A stretch of DNA of 64,000 bases from Rosistilla carotiformis (GCF_007753095.1 NZ_CP036348.1:6301411-6365410); one strand, 5' to 3'; positions 24,461 to 34,083 are shown, counted from the first letter of the stretch. A program made the numbers and translations. Notes: generated by a model from the sequence alone, not told the origin.

Positions 24461-26041
24461 TCACTCTTTCCGCGTATAGACTTGTGGATACATAAAGGTT
24501 GGCGTTTTATCGGGACACAGGTAAGTGAATCGCTCCGAGATCTCTTTGCCGCCGTGCATTAACGTGATCCCAATTTCGACGGGTGCTTCTTCCACGGCTC
24601 GAAACACAACATCGATCACACAATCGCCAGACGCCGTCTTGGCCGCCGATTTTGAAATCAACTCGCCCCGCACCATCGTCGTGTCGACGATCAACGAATC
24701 GGCATCAATGCGAGCCAACGGCCCGTCGGACGCATCCGCCGTGAAATGCAATTTCAAATCGATCTGATTTTTCGCCCGCGTTACGGTGAACTTCGACGCC
24801 CGCGCCACGCCACGTTGTTCGGGGAGATCACCTGGAAAGATGCGAACGTCATAGTCCAACTCCATCGGCGTGCCAAGCGTCGGCTTTTCATTGGGGACCC
24901 AGTATGCGCCAATGTTGTCGACGCCTTCGTGGGCACCGGGGAGTTCAAGCAGTTCGATCGCACCCGACTTCATCGATTGTCGTGGCTCGATCCAAAGGCT
25001 TGGCCGCTTATGGTATTGCGCGTTTGAATCGGCAAAGTGATCGTAGTCGCAGTTGCGTTGGATCAATCCGAAGCCTGTCACCTCCTTCGCGGCAATCCGC
25101 GAAACCGATGGATAGGATTGACGTGCAAAGGCCCGCCAAATCCAGTCGCCATTGCCGTCGCGAACCAGTAGCCCATCGGAATCATGCACGGCGGGACGCT
25201 TGTCCAGCGAGGGGCCGTCGAGTCCGTCTCCCCAAATCCACATGCTGGTCAGGGGCGCAATGCCGATTTTTTCCGGCAGTTTGCGGAAATAGAGAGTGCC
25301 GCGCACATGAACGGACGTTTCCACGGTGCCCGGTTTCAATTCGAATTGGTACGCGCCACAGACGCTGGGACTTTCCAACAACGCCAAGATGGTTTGCGTC
25401 TTCTCGTTGGCTTTGCGCTGTGGAACCCAAAATGCTGTGAAGCGAGGAAACTCCTCGTTCTGAGGCAACCCAATATCGACAGCCAAACCGCGCGCCGACG
25501 CACCATAGACCGTCTCTGCACTACGGCCGCGGAAGTAGCTGGAACCGACGAACGTCAAAATTTCCTGCACGTCGTATGATTCGGGAAAGCAACCCACGAC
25601 GCGAATGCCCGCATGCCCCGCATCGGCAAGTGACTCGGAGTCGTCGATCGGAATCCCGTAGCGAAAGTCATCGGTGGAGAACGGGATCTCGCGCGTCTCC
25701 CCTGCTTCGATCACGAACAACGAAACACGATCCCGTTGCACGAATCCGCGATGAAAGGTCTCGATCCAGAAGGGCGTTTTGGTTTTTCCCCAAACCGCCC
25801 GCTCATGTCGAAACTGGATCTCTCGGTACTGCTCGTAGTCCAATTGTTCGAGCGTCTTGGGCAACGGATCCGGAGGAACGTATTCGGTCTTCGATAGCGT
25901 TTCGACCCATTCCGACAGTGAATCAAACGAGGTGATCTCAGCCATCGCCGACCTGTCGGTTGGCGATGCCGCCACCTCACCATGAACGACCTCGGTCGAA
26001 AGCCAAGCCAATAGGACGGGTAGAAGAACCAGGAAACGCAT
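24461..26041 (-). CDS. opgG: Periplasmic glucan biosynthesis protein OpgG/OpgD (MdoG) family
   Basis: A 526-aa exported protein, start at ATG 26041 where the signal peptide begins (MRFLVLLPVLLAWLS). The MdoG domain fills ~45-520: LDYEQYREIQFR (~68), ETFHRGFVQRD, FRYGI, GCFPESYDVQEILTFVGSSYFRG, YGASARGLAVD, FPRFTAFWV, TSMWIWGD, RPAVHDSDGLLV, WRAFARQSYP, FGLIQRNCDYDHFAD, RPSLWIEP and NIGAYWVP. This series is diagnostic. E. coli OpgG/OpgD act on osmoregulated periplasmic glucans and define the beta-1,2-glucanase family GH186. Its neighbour 64 nt upstream is a GH144-like enzyme and opgH lies across the divergent region. OpgG and OpgD cannot be told apart here. Confidence 0.92.
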   Translation of the reverse strand: MRFLVLLPVLLAWLSTEVVHGEVAASPTDRSAMAEITSFDSLSEWVETLSKTEYVPPDPLPKTLEQLDYEQYREIQFRHERAVWGKTKTPFWIETFHRGFVQRDRVSLFVIEAGETREIPFSTDDFRYGIPIDDSESLADAGHAGIRVVGCFPESYDVQEILTFVGSSYFRGRSAETVYGASARGLAVDIGLPQNEEFPRFTAFWVPQRKANEKTQTILALLESPSVCGAYQFELKPGTVETSVHVRGTLYFRKLPEKIGIAPLTSMWIWGDGLDGPSLDKRPAVHDSDGLLVRDGNGDWIWRAFARQSYPSVSRIAAKEVTGFGLIQRNCDYDHFADSNAQYHKRPSLWIEPRQSMKSGAIELLELPGAHEGVDNIGAYWVPNEKPTLGTPMELDYDVRIFPGDLPEQRGVARASKFTVTRAKNQIDLKLHFTADASDGPLARIDADSLIVDTTMVRGELISKSAAKTASGDCVIDVVFRAVEEAPVEIGITLMHGGKEISERFTYLCPDKTPTFMYPQVYTRKE

Positions 26042-26105
26042 TGTTGAGCTCCAGTGAAACGGATGGAAAGCGTTGCAACGCACAGCAAGTCATGTGCCGT
26101 GACGC

Positions 26106-27410
26106 TCAACCGATCCCATCGTGTCCAGAAAACCCCGCCATTCGCAGCGCATCGATGGCGGCGGGATGTCTCGCGAACCCTTTCCAAAGGCTCTCCGAAA
26201 GCAGATTCTCGGCCATCATCAATGAGATCCCCGTATCGATCCCGATCACGTCCGAATTGACCCAACCGGTGGCTGGGTTGTGGGCGTTGACGAAGCCATA
26301 GCGGCCGTAAATCGCATCGCCAAATTCCATCTTTTGATAGCGCAGCGTTTCCAATGCTTGCTGAGGGACAAAGGCCAGGGCACCGGCGGCGGCGCTCGGG
26401 ACCAGTGTCCCATCGATCCCTCGGTCGGGTTCGCAGCGTCCGTCTTGATACGGCCCTCCCCAGTCGCGATAGCCGGCATCGCTGTCGCTGCTCGTGATGC
26501 CCCAAAGCTTTGGCCCATAGTGTCCCAGCTGATCGGGATACTTGCGGCCGAGATCGGTCAGGAATTGGATCTGGGCTCGATGGGCTATCACCGCGTTGTT
26601 GAAATAGTTGCGTCCGCTCGGCGAACGAACCTCGCGAAAGTCAAAAAATACGGCCGGATATTGGTGAACGAACAGCGGAGGATAGCTAAGGAATTCCTGA
26701 TCGCCGAAGGTAAGTGTCGGGGTGCGTTTCCAGGCCTGCCAACATCGGGAAGGGATCGGATTTTCGGGTGCTCCGATGGCCAACAGCACAAGCAGGACCA
26801 ATTCACTGAAATGGTCCCATTGATAAGGGATCCGGCCGCGTTCGGGCGTCCATCCCATGTGCATACAATCGTTGCTGCCAAGCATCCAATTCCAATCGAC
26901 CCGACGATACAGTTCGTCGGCCCACTGGACGATCTGCTCGTCTTCCTCGAACCACACGGCCGCCGTCATCGCTCCGGCGATTAACAGGGCAGTGTCGATC
27001 GTTGATGCCTCGCTGTTCCACGTTCGTCGCCCATCGGCACGGTTGAGAAAGTGGTACATGAAGCCACGTTCATGTTCGCCGCATTCGACAAGCGTACGCA
27101 GCAACAAGCCAACGCGATCGATGATTTCACCGCGTGGCAACCACTGATGGTCTGCCGCGATACAGTGCGCCACCAGTCCAAAGCCGCACGCGGCGATGCT
27201 TGAATGCTCGCTGGCGGCGCTCCCATCGGCGGCAGCGCGATCCGAAATCAAGCCCGTCGCCGGATCAGCCGCTTCAACAAAGTAGCGGTAGCATCGCTGT
27301 TGCATGTCGGTTAGGAAGATTGTGTCATCGTACACCATCGCATACGCAGAAAACTGTTGCATGATCGGGGGTAATGTTAATCCGGTCGCTAAAAAACGTC
27401 TTCGCTTCAT
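26106..27410 (-). CDS. GH144-like glucoamylase-domain protein (putative beta-1,2-glucanase)
   Basis: A 434-aa protein with a twin-Arg-like leader (MKRRRFLATGLTLPP), so it may leave the cell folded. The rest is an (alpha/alpha)6 domain of the glycoamylase/GH144 type: ISDRAA, AACGFGLVAHCIA, GFMYHFLN, WNSEASTIDTALLIAGAM (acidic motif), the repeated NYFNNAVIAHRAQIQFL, LWGITSSDSDAGYRDWG and GYGF-like YGRYGFVNAHNP. GH144 members include endo-beta-1,2-glucanases. Co-transcription with opgG (64 nt apart) and the facing opgH strongly suggest action on the same glucan. Whether it cuts or merely binds glucan is not shown by the sequence. Confidence 0.85.
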   Translation of the reverse strand: MKRRRFLATGLTLPPIMQQFSAYAMVYDDTIFLTDMQQRCYRYFVEAADPATGLISDRAAADGSAASEHSSIAACGFGLVAHCIAADHQWLPRGEIIDRVGLLLRTLVECGEHERGFMYHFLNRADGRRTWNSEASTIDTALLIAGAMTAAVWFEEDEQIVQWADELYRRVDWNWMLGSNDCMHMGWTPERGRIPYQWDHFSELVLLVLLAIGAPENPIPSRCWQAWKRTPTLTFGDQEFLSYPPLFVHQYPAVFFDFREVRSPSGRNYFNNAVIAHRAQIQFLTDLGRKYPDQLGHYGPKLWGITSSDSDAGYRDWGGPYQDGRCEPDRGIDGTLVPSAAAGALAFVPQQALETLRYQKMEFGDAIYGRYGFVNAHNPATGWVNSDVIGIDTGISLMMAENLLSESLWKGFARHPAAIDALRMAGFSGHDGIG

Positions 27411-27783
27411 CCACGTACCTTATGATCGTGACGGACATTCCGCGGTTGCGCGATCCCCAATCGGATGCTGGTTCGCTGGCGACCAGCTTGCTGGACAACA
27501 CTGCATGTCTTGTTTGGCGGCGATTCTTCCCGGCAAAGCGAGCCCGGTCTCCGCCGCACGCCTTTCAATGGATCCTGAGGCGATGCGATGCGCCGTGAAG
27601 CGACCGAAACGGCTCCTTCATCTCCCTTAGCAAATGGCATCCCATTCACACGATGCATGCAAAATTTGGGTGTTTTAAATCCACACATCCGTTGGCACGC
27701 CGTTTGTTCTAAGGATCTCCGCTGAAGCGCATCGCAAGTTGCGAGGCGCGACCACTCCTCTAAGTCAAAGGTTCGCAATCGCA
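27411..27783. other. Divergent control region of the glucan locus
   Basis: 373 nt between the leftward GH144-like gene and the rightward 139-aa gene that precedes opgH. Both transcripts must start here, so coordinated osmotic control is plausible, but I see no clear promoter or operator. Confidence 0.45.
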
Positions 27784-28203
27784 ATGTCTATTCAACTGAT
27801 TGCCGCAAATGTAACCAGCCTCTCCCCGACACTGATTCGACCCGCGGGCAACGAGGTCGCGGACGTTCGTCAACGCGTGCTGCGATACCTGCACGACGCC
27901 GGACTTGCCAGCGATGTCGCCGCCCAGAAGGCCAACCAGATCGTCACGAACGTCTACGAACAAGATGCGAATGCGGACCACATCACCCTGCGACGCAGCG
28001 CGATGATGCTTGCGATCGCCGCAGTGCAAATCCAGCCCGAACAATTGCCACTTCGATCCGTGCCAACCGAATGTTGGAGAGGGATGGTTAAAGCAGATGG
28101 AACGCGGCATAAGCGACGACTTCCACGATCGTGGTCGTTCGGATCGATCGGGCATGCCCTGCAGCGTCAGAACACTCCGAATTCCGCGGCAAGAACTTAT
28201 TAG
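27784..28203 (+). CDS. Small protein of unknown function preceding opgH
   Basis: A 139-aa protein, start at ATG 27784. Residues ~20-85 look helical and well formed (VADVRQRVLRYLHDAG, then ANQIVTNVYEQDANAD); the last ~50 residues are basic and disordered. No signal peptide or membrane segment. It lies 137 nt before opgH on the same strand. I do not recognise it; a regulatory role for opgH is speculation. Confidence 0.6.
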   Translation: MSIQLIAANVTSLSPTLIRPAGNEVADVRQRVLRYLHDAGLASDVAAQKANQIVTNVYEQDANADHITLRRSAMMLAIAAVQIQPEQLPLRSVPTECWRGMVKADGTRHKRRLPRSWSFGSIGHALQRQNTPNSAARTY

Positions 28204-28340
28204 CATTCGGTCGCGGGCGATCCGTCCTGCGGATTTGCCCTCGGTGAACACACGTCATGAACTGGCCCATGTCGACGTAAAAACCGTCGCGTCGGACCAC
28301 TCCGATTCAACACATTGTCCATTTTCCACAGGGCTCTCCC

Positions 28341-30365
28341 ATGGCACTCCATCCACGCGTCGTGCCGCTACGAAGGACCACACAACTCATTCGTGTGTTG
28401 GTCACAATCGCAACCCTCGCCATGACGGCGTTGGCGACCAGCAGCTATCTCGCGGTCGCCGCGGGGGGCAACGGGATCAATGCGTTGGAACTGGTCAGCG
28501 TCCCCTTCTTTGCGATCCTGTTCGGCTGGATTTCATTTTCGTTTTGGCTTGCAACGCTTGGCTTCCTGTTCGCGTCGCGCGAACAATGGAAGTACCACTT
28601 TCGCAACCGCGATCTAAAACCATTGGATCCGACGGCTCCGGAAAAGCGAACCGCCGTTCTGATGCCGGTCTACAACGAATCGCCGTCGCGTGTCTTTGCG
28701 GGAGTCGAAGCGATGATCTCCGAACTGCGACATCGCGACACCGCAGATCGGTTCGATTTTTATATCCTCAGCGACACGACCGACCCGGAGGTCTGGCTTG
28801 AAGAGGAAGCGGCATGGTCCGAACTTGTGGAACGGCTGGGCGTCAGCGATTCGTTGTTCTATCGCCATCGGCCCAAAAATTCGGCTCGCAAAGCGGGCAA
28901 TATTGCCGATTTCGTCGAACGCTGGGGGGCCCGCCACGACTACATGATTGTCTTGGATGCGGACAGTCTCGTGTCGGCAGCGACGATGCAAGCGATGGTG
29001 CAGCGGATGGATGAGAATCCGCGGCTGGGCATCCTGCAGATCCCGCCGGTCCCGATCGGTCGGATGTCCGTTTTCGCTCGCCTGCAACAATTTGCCGCGA
29101 GCGTTTACGGGGCCAGTTTTGTCAAAGGCTTCTCGATTTGGGCGGGAGACGAAGGGAATTATTGGGGACACAACGCGATCCTGCGCGTCGAGGCGTTTCG
29201 CCGACACTGCGACTTGCCAGTACTGCCCGGTGTGCCGCCGCTGGGCGGAGAAATCCTAAGCCACGATTTTGTCGAAGCCGCGTTAATGGTCCGCGCAGGT
29301 TGGCAGGTCCAGGTGGCGACCGACCTGGGTGGCAGCTATGAAGAGTGTCCCACAACGCTTGGCGATTATGCCCAACGCGATCAACGATGGTGCCAGGGCA
29401 ATCTTCAGCATGCGAAACTTCTCGCCAACGAAAAGTTTCGGACGCTGAGTCAATTGCATTTCAGTTGTGGAGTAATGTCGTATCTCGCGTCGCCGTTGTG
29501 GGTGGTTTTCACCATCCTGTGTGTCGCAGGAACGATTATCGACGTGCAATCGGTCAACGCGGCCACCGCCCCAGAAGAGACGCGAGGGGCGGTCCTAATC
29601 TTTGCCGCCGCAATGTTGTTGTTGCTGCTGCCAAAGTTGTGGGGAGTCCTACTGATATCTCAGCGTCGACTGCAGGTCGCGCGGCATGGAGGGTGGATCG
29701 GTCTCTGGGGCAGTGCGTTGTTGGAAACCCTTTGTTCGGTGCTGCTGTCGCCAATCATGGCGGTCTTTCACACTCGCTATGTAGTCGCGGTCCTGACGGG
29801 AACCAACGTTCGCTGGTCGGCTCAGCAGCGGGATGAACGTGGCGTTTCGTGGAGTGAGGCGACGCGTCAGTTCGCCAGTTTGACCATTGGCGGTCTCTTG
29901 GTCACCCTGCTGATCGCTTCGTTTGTACCTTCGCTGCTTCTGTGGTTTTCCCCGTTGCTGGTAGGCGTTCTGTTGTCGATTCCATTGGCCGTGATGTTGG
30001 GTAGCCAACGCCTTGGGGCGGCGCTGCGGAAGCGTGGCTTGTTGCTGATCCCCGCCGAAACGCGACCTCCGACAATCTGCCTTTATCACAACTTGGCGCT
30101 TCAACAGGCAGCGCGGACTGCAGCCGCGCGTCCTTCAACCAGTTGGTTTGAAACGGTCCTTTCCGACCCAAAGGCGTTCTTGCGCCATGCACGAGTCCAA
30201 GCGTCGACCACATCGAATTTGCCCCTGCCCCCATCGGACCGAGAAGCGATCACAACCGCATTCAATCGCGGGGGCGTCAACGCAATCCCCGCCGAGCTAC
30301 GAGGCAAACTGTTGCTGGATGACAAAACGTTGACGTCGCTGCATCTGGAAACCCAACTGGTCTAA
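28341..30365 (+). CDS. opgH: Glucan glucosyltransferase OpgH (MdoH) family
   Basis: A 674-aa membrane GT2 enzyme that polymerises UDP-glucose into periplasmic beta-1,2-glucan and exports it. Two N-terminal membrane segments (~15-40, ~50-78) are followed by the catalytic domain: VLMPVYNE (107-113), SARKAGNIADFV, the DxD pair in VLDADS (206-208), EGNYWGHNAILR, LSHDFVEAALM (~307) and QRDQRWCQGNLQH (345-357), the last being the QxxRW motif. Four or five more membrane segments lie at ~375-540, then a basic cytoplasmic tail. It is shorter than E. coli OpgH (~850 aa), mainly at the N-terminus. opgG and a GH144-like gene lie divergently upstream. Confidence 0.93.
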   Translation: MALHPRVVPLRRTTQLIRVLVTIATLAMTALATSSYLAVAAGGNGINALELVSVPFFAILFGWISFSFWLATLGFLFASREQWKYHFRNRDLKPLDPTAPEKRTAVLMPVYNESPSRVFAGVEAMISELRHRDTADRFDFYILSDTTDPEVWLEEEAAWSELVERLGVSDSLFYRHRPKNSARKAGNIADFVERWGARHDYMIVLDADSLVSAATMQAMVQRMDENPRLGILQIPPVPIGRMSVFARLQQFAASVYGASFVKGFSIWAGDEGNYWGHNAILRVEAFRRHCDLPVLPGVPPLGGEILSHDFVEAALMVRAGWQVQVATDLGGSYEECPTTLGDYAQRDQRWCQGNLQHAKLLANEKFRTLSQLHFSCGVMSYLASPLWVVFTILCVAGTIIDVQSVNAATAPEETRGAVLIFAAAMLLLLLPKLWGVLLISQRRLQVARHGGWIGLWGSALLETLCSVLLSPIMAVFHTRYVVAVLTGTNVRWSAQQRDERGVSWSEATRQFASLTIGGLLVTLLIASFVPSLLLWFSPLLVGVLLSIPLAVMLGSQRLGAALRKRGLLLIPAETRPPTICLYHNLALQQAARTAAARPSTSWFETVLSDPKAFLRHARVQASTTSNLPLPPSDREAITTAFNRGGVNAIPAELRGKLLLDDKTLTSLHLETQLV

Positions 30366-30385
30366 CTCGCGATTCACAACCGTAC

Positions 30386-30458
30386 AAAAACGTGGACGAC
30401 TCGGTTTCATTGGGCATAGAGAGGACCGGTGCTTCACGCCACAGCGGCCCACGTTTTT
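30386..30458 (+). terminator. Long-range hairpin with T run after opgH
   Basis: AAAAACGTGG (30386-30395) and CCACGTTTTT (30449-30458) are perfect inverse complements around a 53-nt interior; a T run ends the right arm. It lies 20 nt past the opgH stop. The long loop is unusual for an intrinsic terminator. Confidence 0.45.
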
Positions 30459-30830
30459 TGGTCCCCACGTGATGCCGACAAGGGCATTCGTCCGACCGAA
30501 TGTCGCGAAGAATCTCTGTTCATGCTGCGGACTCGCCGCGAACCGACGCGTAATTAGTGAACTCGATCTATTTCTCGCTTTCGCTTCGTATCGGTTCCGA
30601 CTCAGCCAGCAGGGGGTAAAATGGAGCTGCTTCCTCAGCGCAAGCGGGGGTTCCATGAAAGGTTCCAGCCGACACGCGATCCTTTCCGGTTCTCCAACGG
30701 TCCGTGACTCATCGTGCAACGGCTGATCTGCCAAGTTGCATAACCGGATGCGCCTTGGATTCACCCTAGGAAGAATGTCATTGCTTTTCGCGGGGTGTGT
30801 ATATTAGAGAAAGGCAAACTCAGGAGCTCC
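30459..30830. other. Intergenic region upstream of the coiled-coil kinase
   Basis: 372 nt. A possible -10 (TATATT, 30800-30805) lies 25 nt before the kinase start but the only TTGCTT upstream is 13 nt away, too close. No gene is visible. Confidence 0.4.
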
Positions 30831-32894
30831 ATGAACGCGCGCCAAGCCACCGAAAGTAGGTTCCTCGATACGCTGCGACGCAGCGAATTGTTAGCGGACG
30901 AAGAGATCGATCCGTTTGTGGAGCGGCGTGGATTGACCGAATCCGACGACACGTCGATCGCGCGGGAATTCCTGAACGCCCAACTACTCACTCCATTCCA
31001 GGCCAAATATCTGCTGCATGGCCGTTGGCGGGGATTGGTGATCGGCAAGTACCGGATTTTCGAACCGGTCAGCGCAGGAGGGATGGGGGAAATCTACCTG
31101 GCCCGGCAAGCGGGATCCGATACCCCCGTGGCCATCAAGATCCTTCGCAGCGAATTGCGAGAATCGCCACGGATGATCGAGCGTTTCCGATTGGAAGCGT
31201 TTGCGGTGATGACGCTCAAACATCCGAATTTGATGCGTGGGATCGAATACGACACGATCCAACAGATGCGGAAGCAGACCCATTATCTGGTCACCGAATT
31301 TGTTCCTGGGCCCAACCTTTACGAATTGACGGTGATCCGCCGTCAGTTGCCTTGGCAACAAGCGTGCGACATCGCTCAACAAGCGGCGTTGGGATTGCAT
31401 TACGCCCACCAGCACGGCTTCGTGCACCGCGACGTGAAACCGGGCAACCTGATCGTTTCCTCATCGGGAATCGTCAAAGTAGTCGATTTCGGTTTGGCAC
31501 AATACAAAGGGGAAGACGAATCGTTTGGGTTCTCGATGCGAAAACGTCGTGGCACCGAGCGTTTCGCGGCTCCCGAACAATCGGTCAGCGATTATCCGAT
31601 CGATCCGCGGACCGACGTCTACTCGCTCGGCTGCACGCTCTTCCTGGCACTTTGTGGATCTCCGCCGAGCGACGATTCTCCCGACCTCTATCCCAGTTCC
31701 AAAACGGCGATCAAGCGTCTGCTGGCGCGGCGGGACGATCTGCCGGCCGACCTGCTGCCGATTATCAAGCGGATGCTGCGCCGCAAGCCGGAACAGCGGT
31801 ACGAAACCGCCGCGGAAGTTGCCGACGCATTGGCTCCGTTTAGCAAACAGTTAGCCGTCGATATCAACTACCCCGCGTTGCTGCGGGCTCGCGAAAAATC
31901 GCGTCGCTCCGAAGCCTCATGGAACACCGACGCAAAAGTCACTGCAACAACCGAAGAGAACGAACCGCTTCAAACGATCGAATCGCATCGCGACGCCGTC
32001 TTGAACGCCTTTTCTGGAGAAGCGGATCGGTCGACGCAGCGCCGGGCCGTGGGAGAAATCGGGGAGGATGGAAACGACCGCTTTGCGGAGATCTATCGTC
32101 GGCATCGCCAACAGGTCGACCGGCTCAGCGAACGGATCGATGCGTTGGAACAATCGCTTCGCGAAAGTCGCGCGACCGAGAGCGAACTGCGAACCTTGCT
32201 GGGTGCGAAGGAGATCGAGAAACAGCAAGTGATCGCGGAAAATCGTCAGATCGTCGATTTGATGCGACGCGAAGCGATCGCGATTCAAAACGCCCAGCAT
32301 GAACAAGTAACCGCTCAACAGAAGCAACGAATAGATCAGTTGGAGCAAACGCTGCAAACCACTTTGCAACGATTGAGCGAACTGCAATCGCGGTATGATC
32401 GGGAGATTGCAGATCGCGATCGTGAACACGCCCACACCGTCGACCGTCTCGGCAAGCAATTGGCCGGGACCCGCGAACTTTATCGAAGCGAACGCGGTAA
32501 GCGGAAACGAACCATCAAATTCCTGCGGCGGTTGCAAACGCAGATCCACGATTTGGAACGCCACAGACACGACGTTCAACTTCAGTTCAAGCAAGCGACG
32601 GACTCCGCCGTCTCGGAACGCCAGCAGCGTTCGCGAGCCGAAAGCATGCTGGAGAACTGCACCGAACGCTTAAACGAAGTCGTCCGACGTGCAAACGCTT
32701 TGTCGACCCAAGTAACGGCAATGTTCGCTCAACTGGCGAGCCATCAGGCGGAAGAGAACTTCTTCGAAAGCTACGAGAAGGCTTGCGAATCCGATGGCGA
32801 TCCGCCTCACCGAACGCATGAGTTGTTGGATGAATTGCTGGCCGATTCCTGTCCGCCCGATACTTTACCGAATCACTATTCCGACGAAGAATAG
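30831..32894 (+). CDS. Cytoplasmic Ser/Thr protein kinase with long coiled-coil tail
   Basis: A 687-aa kinase, start at ATG 30831 with a perfect AGGAG six nt upstream. Residues 1-72 are the planctomycete-type lead-in (LTPFQAKYLLHGRWRGLVIGKY). Kinase domain ~74-345: GGMGEIY (83-89), VAIK with Lys103, HRDVKPGN (197-204), DFGLA (217-221) and APEQ. Residues ~395-650 are charged heptad repeats forming a long coiled coil. Unlike many planctomycete kinases there is no membrane segment and no sensor or WD40 domain. The coiled coil probably mediates dimerisation or partner binding. Followed 13 nt later by a convergent gene. Confidence 0.9.
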   Translation: MNARQATESRFLDTLRRSELLADEEIDPFVERRGLTESDDTSIAREFLNAQLLTPFQAKYLLHGRWRGLVIGKYRIFEPVSAGGMGEIYLARQAGSDTPVAIKILRSELRESPRMIERFRLEAFAVMTLKHPNLMRGIEYDTIQQMRKQTHYLVTEFVPGPNLYELTVIRRQLPWQQACDIAQQAALGLHYAHQHGFVHRDVKPGNLIVSSSGIVKVVDFGLAQYKGEDESFGFSMRKRRGTERFAAPEQSVSDYPIDPRTDVYSLGCTLFLALCGSPPSDDSPDLYPSSKTAIKRLLARRDDLPADLLPIIKRMLRRKPEQRYETAAEVADALAPFSKQLAVDINYPALLRAREKSRRSEASWNTDAKVTATTEENEPLQTIESHRDAVLNAFSGEADRSTQRRAVGEIGEDGNDRFAEIYRRHRQQVDRLSERIDALEQSLRESRATESELRTLLGAKEIEKQQVIAENRQIVDLMRREAIAIQNAQHEQVTAQQKQRIDQLEQTLQTTLQRLSELQSRYDREIADRDREHAHTVDRLGKQLAGTRELYRSERGKRKRTIKFLRRLQTQIHDLERHRHDVQLQFKQATDSAVSERQQRSRAESMLENCTERLNEVVRRANALSTQVTAMFAQLASHQAEENFFESYEKACESDGDPPHRTHELLDELLADSCPPDTLPNHYSDEE

Positions 32895-32907
32895 ATCGGT
32901 CGCGGTC

Positions 32908-34083
32908 TCATTCGCCCGCCAGCAATCGCTGGCCAAGATCATGGGCCGCGTCGCGTTCCTGATCGGTCTCAAAACCAAACGTCTGTTCGCCGTAAATCGT
33001 AATCGGATCGGCTTGGAGATCGCGAAAGCCGACGGTTCGTGGATCGACGCCACGCAGATGCAGCAACAGCGCTAACGCCGTATCGCGAACTTGGGTTTGG
33101 ATCGCGCGACGGCGAAGCGACGCGATCTGCCAAACCTGACAAACGCGTTGATCGTCCAAGGCGTTGGCTAATCGAAGACTCGCCGATTCGGGCTGATGAG
33201 CGACGTAATAGAACAACGCAGTCTGCACCGAAGCGGGCGAGGCGTGGTGACTGTCGAGCGTGGTGCGGGCCATTTGTTCGGCAATGGTATCGCATTCGTA
33301 CAGCATCGCGATTCGCAGGGTCGCCCGCGTCGCCGTGGTCGTCGATTGCCGTCGCAGCCAGCTGCGCACCAAACGCATCGTCGCGGTGCTGTTGGCGCCG
33401 TGGGTCAAACTGTGAATCGTGGGGCCGCATTGCAAACCGCAACGGATGTGGCTTCCCAGCACCGGAACCTGGCAGATCTTGGCGTTGGTGCCGGCCAACA
33501 ACAACCGACTCCAGCTCAGCAAATCGCCCGAATTGAGCCGCTGCGTATCGGGGGACAGAAAGCGAAACTGATCCTCCAACTGATTCTCGATGTCGTAGCT
33601 GGGATCATCGTGAACCCGTTGCAACCACCTCATGAAGCTCGCATCGCGGTCCAGCAGGCGTTTGAATAATCCTCGCGCCGACGCGTCGTCGCCGCACGCC
33701 TCGGCGAACGGTTTCCAACCCGGCAAACGATACGTCCGCGCCGGATCGTACTCGGTTAACAAGTGTTGCAGTTCGCGTTCGGTTTGGCGTTCTCGGATTT
33801 CGATCAACAACCGCTGGCACTGAAGACGGATCTCGGCATCGTTGTGGTCGAGCCCGCCCCGAAGCACTTCGATCGCCGCGGGGCCAGCGTCGACAAACGC
33901 CCTTGAAGTCCGTTGGCGCATCCGATAGCTGCCCGCCCCCAACGCTTCGATTTGCAATTCCGAGAGATCGCCATGATTCGGCAAACGGTTGTCGGAAACT
34001 TGTGCCGCCAACGGGCTACCAACCAGCGACGCGACGACGAACACGCCAAGGTGGAACGATCCAGGAGAAGCGAATTTTTGCAT
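32908..34083 (-). CDS. Exported alpha-helical repeat protein of unknown function
   Basis: A 391-aa protein with a signal peptide (MQKFASPGSFHLGVFVVASLV, cut near LAAQ). The mature part is helical, with HEAT-like pairs near 40-100 (AGPAAIEVLRGGLDHNDAEIRLQCQRLL). Longer helices and loops follow, without known catalytic motifs. Convergent with the coiled-coil kinase (13 nt between stops). Likely a scaffold or binding protein of the envelope; I cannot name the family. Confidence 0.75.
   Translation of the reverse strand: MQKFASPGSFHLGVFVVASLVGSPLAAQVSDNRLPNHGDLSELQIEALGAGSYRMRQRTSRAFVDAGPAAIEVLRGGLDHNDAEIRLQCQRLLIEIRERQTERELQHLLTEYDPARTYRLPGWKPFAEACGDDASARGLFKRLLDRDASFMRWLQRVHDDPSYDIENQLEDQFRFLSPDTQRLNSGDLLSWSRLLLAGTNAKICQVPVLGSHIRCGLQCGPTIHSLTHGANSTATMRLVRSWLRRQSTTTATRATLRIAMLYECDTIAEQMARTTLDSHHASPASVQTALFYYVAHQPESASLRLANALDDQRVCQVWQIASLRRRAIQTQVRDTALALLLHLRGVDPRTVGFRDLQADPITIYGEQTFGFETDQERDAAHDLGQRLLAGE

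Noticed and set aside
30777-30805. Promoter before the coiled-coil kinase with TATATT
   Set aside because: The nearest TTG-type -35 is 13 nt away, too short a spacer; not counted as a feature.
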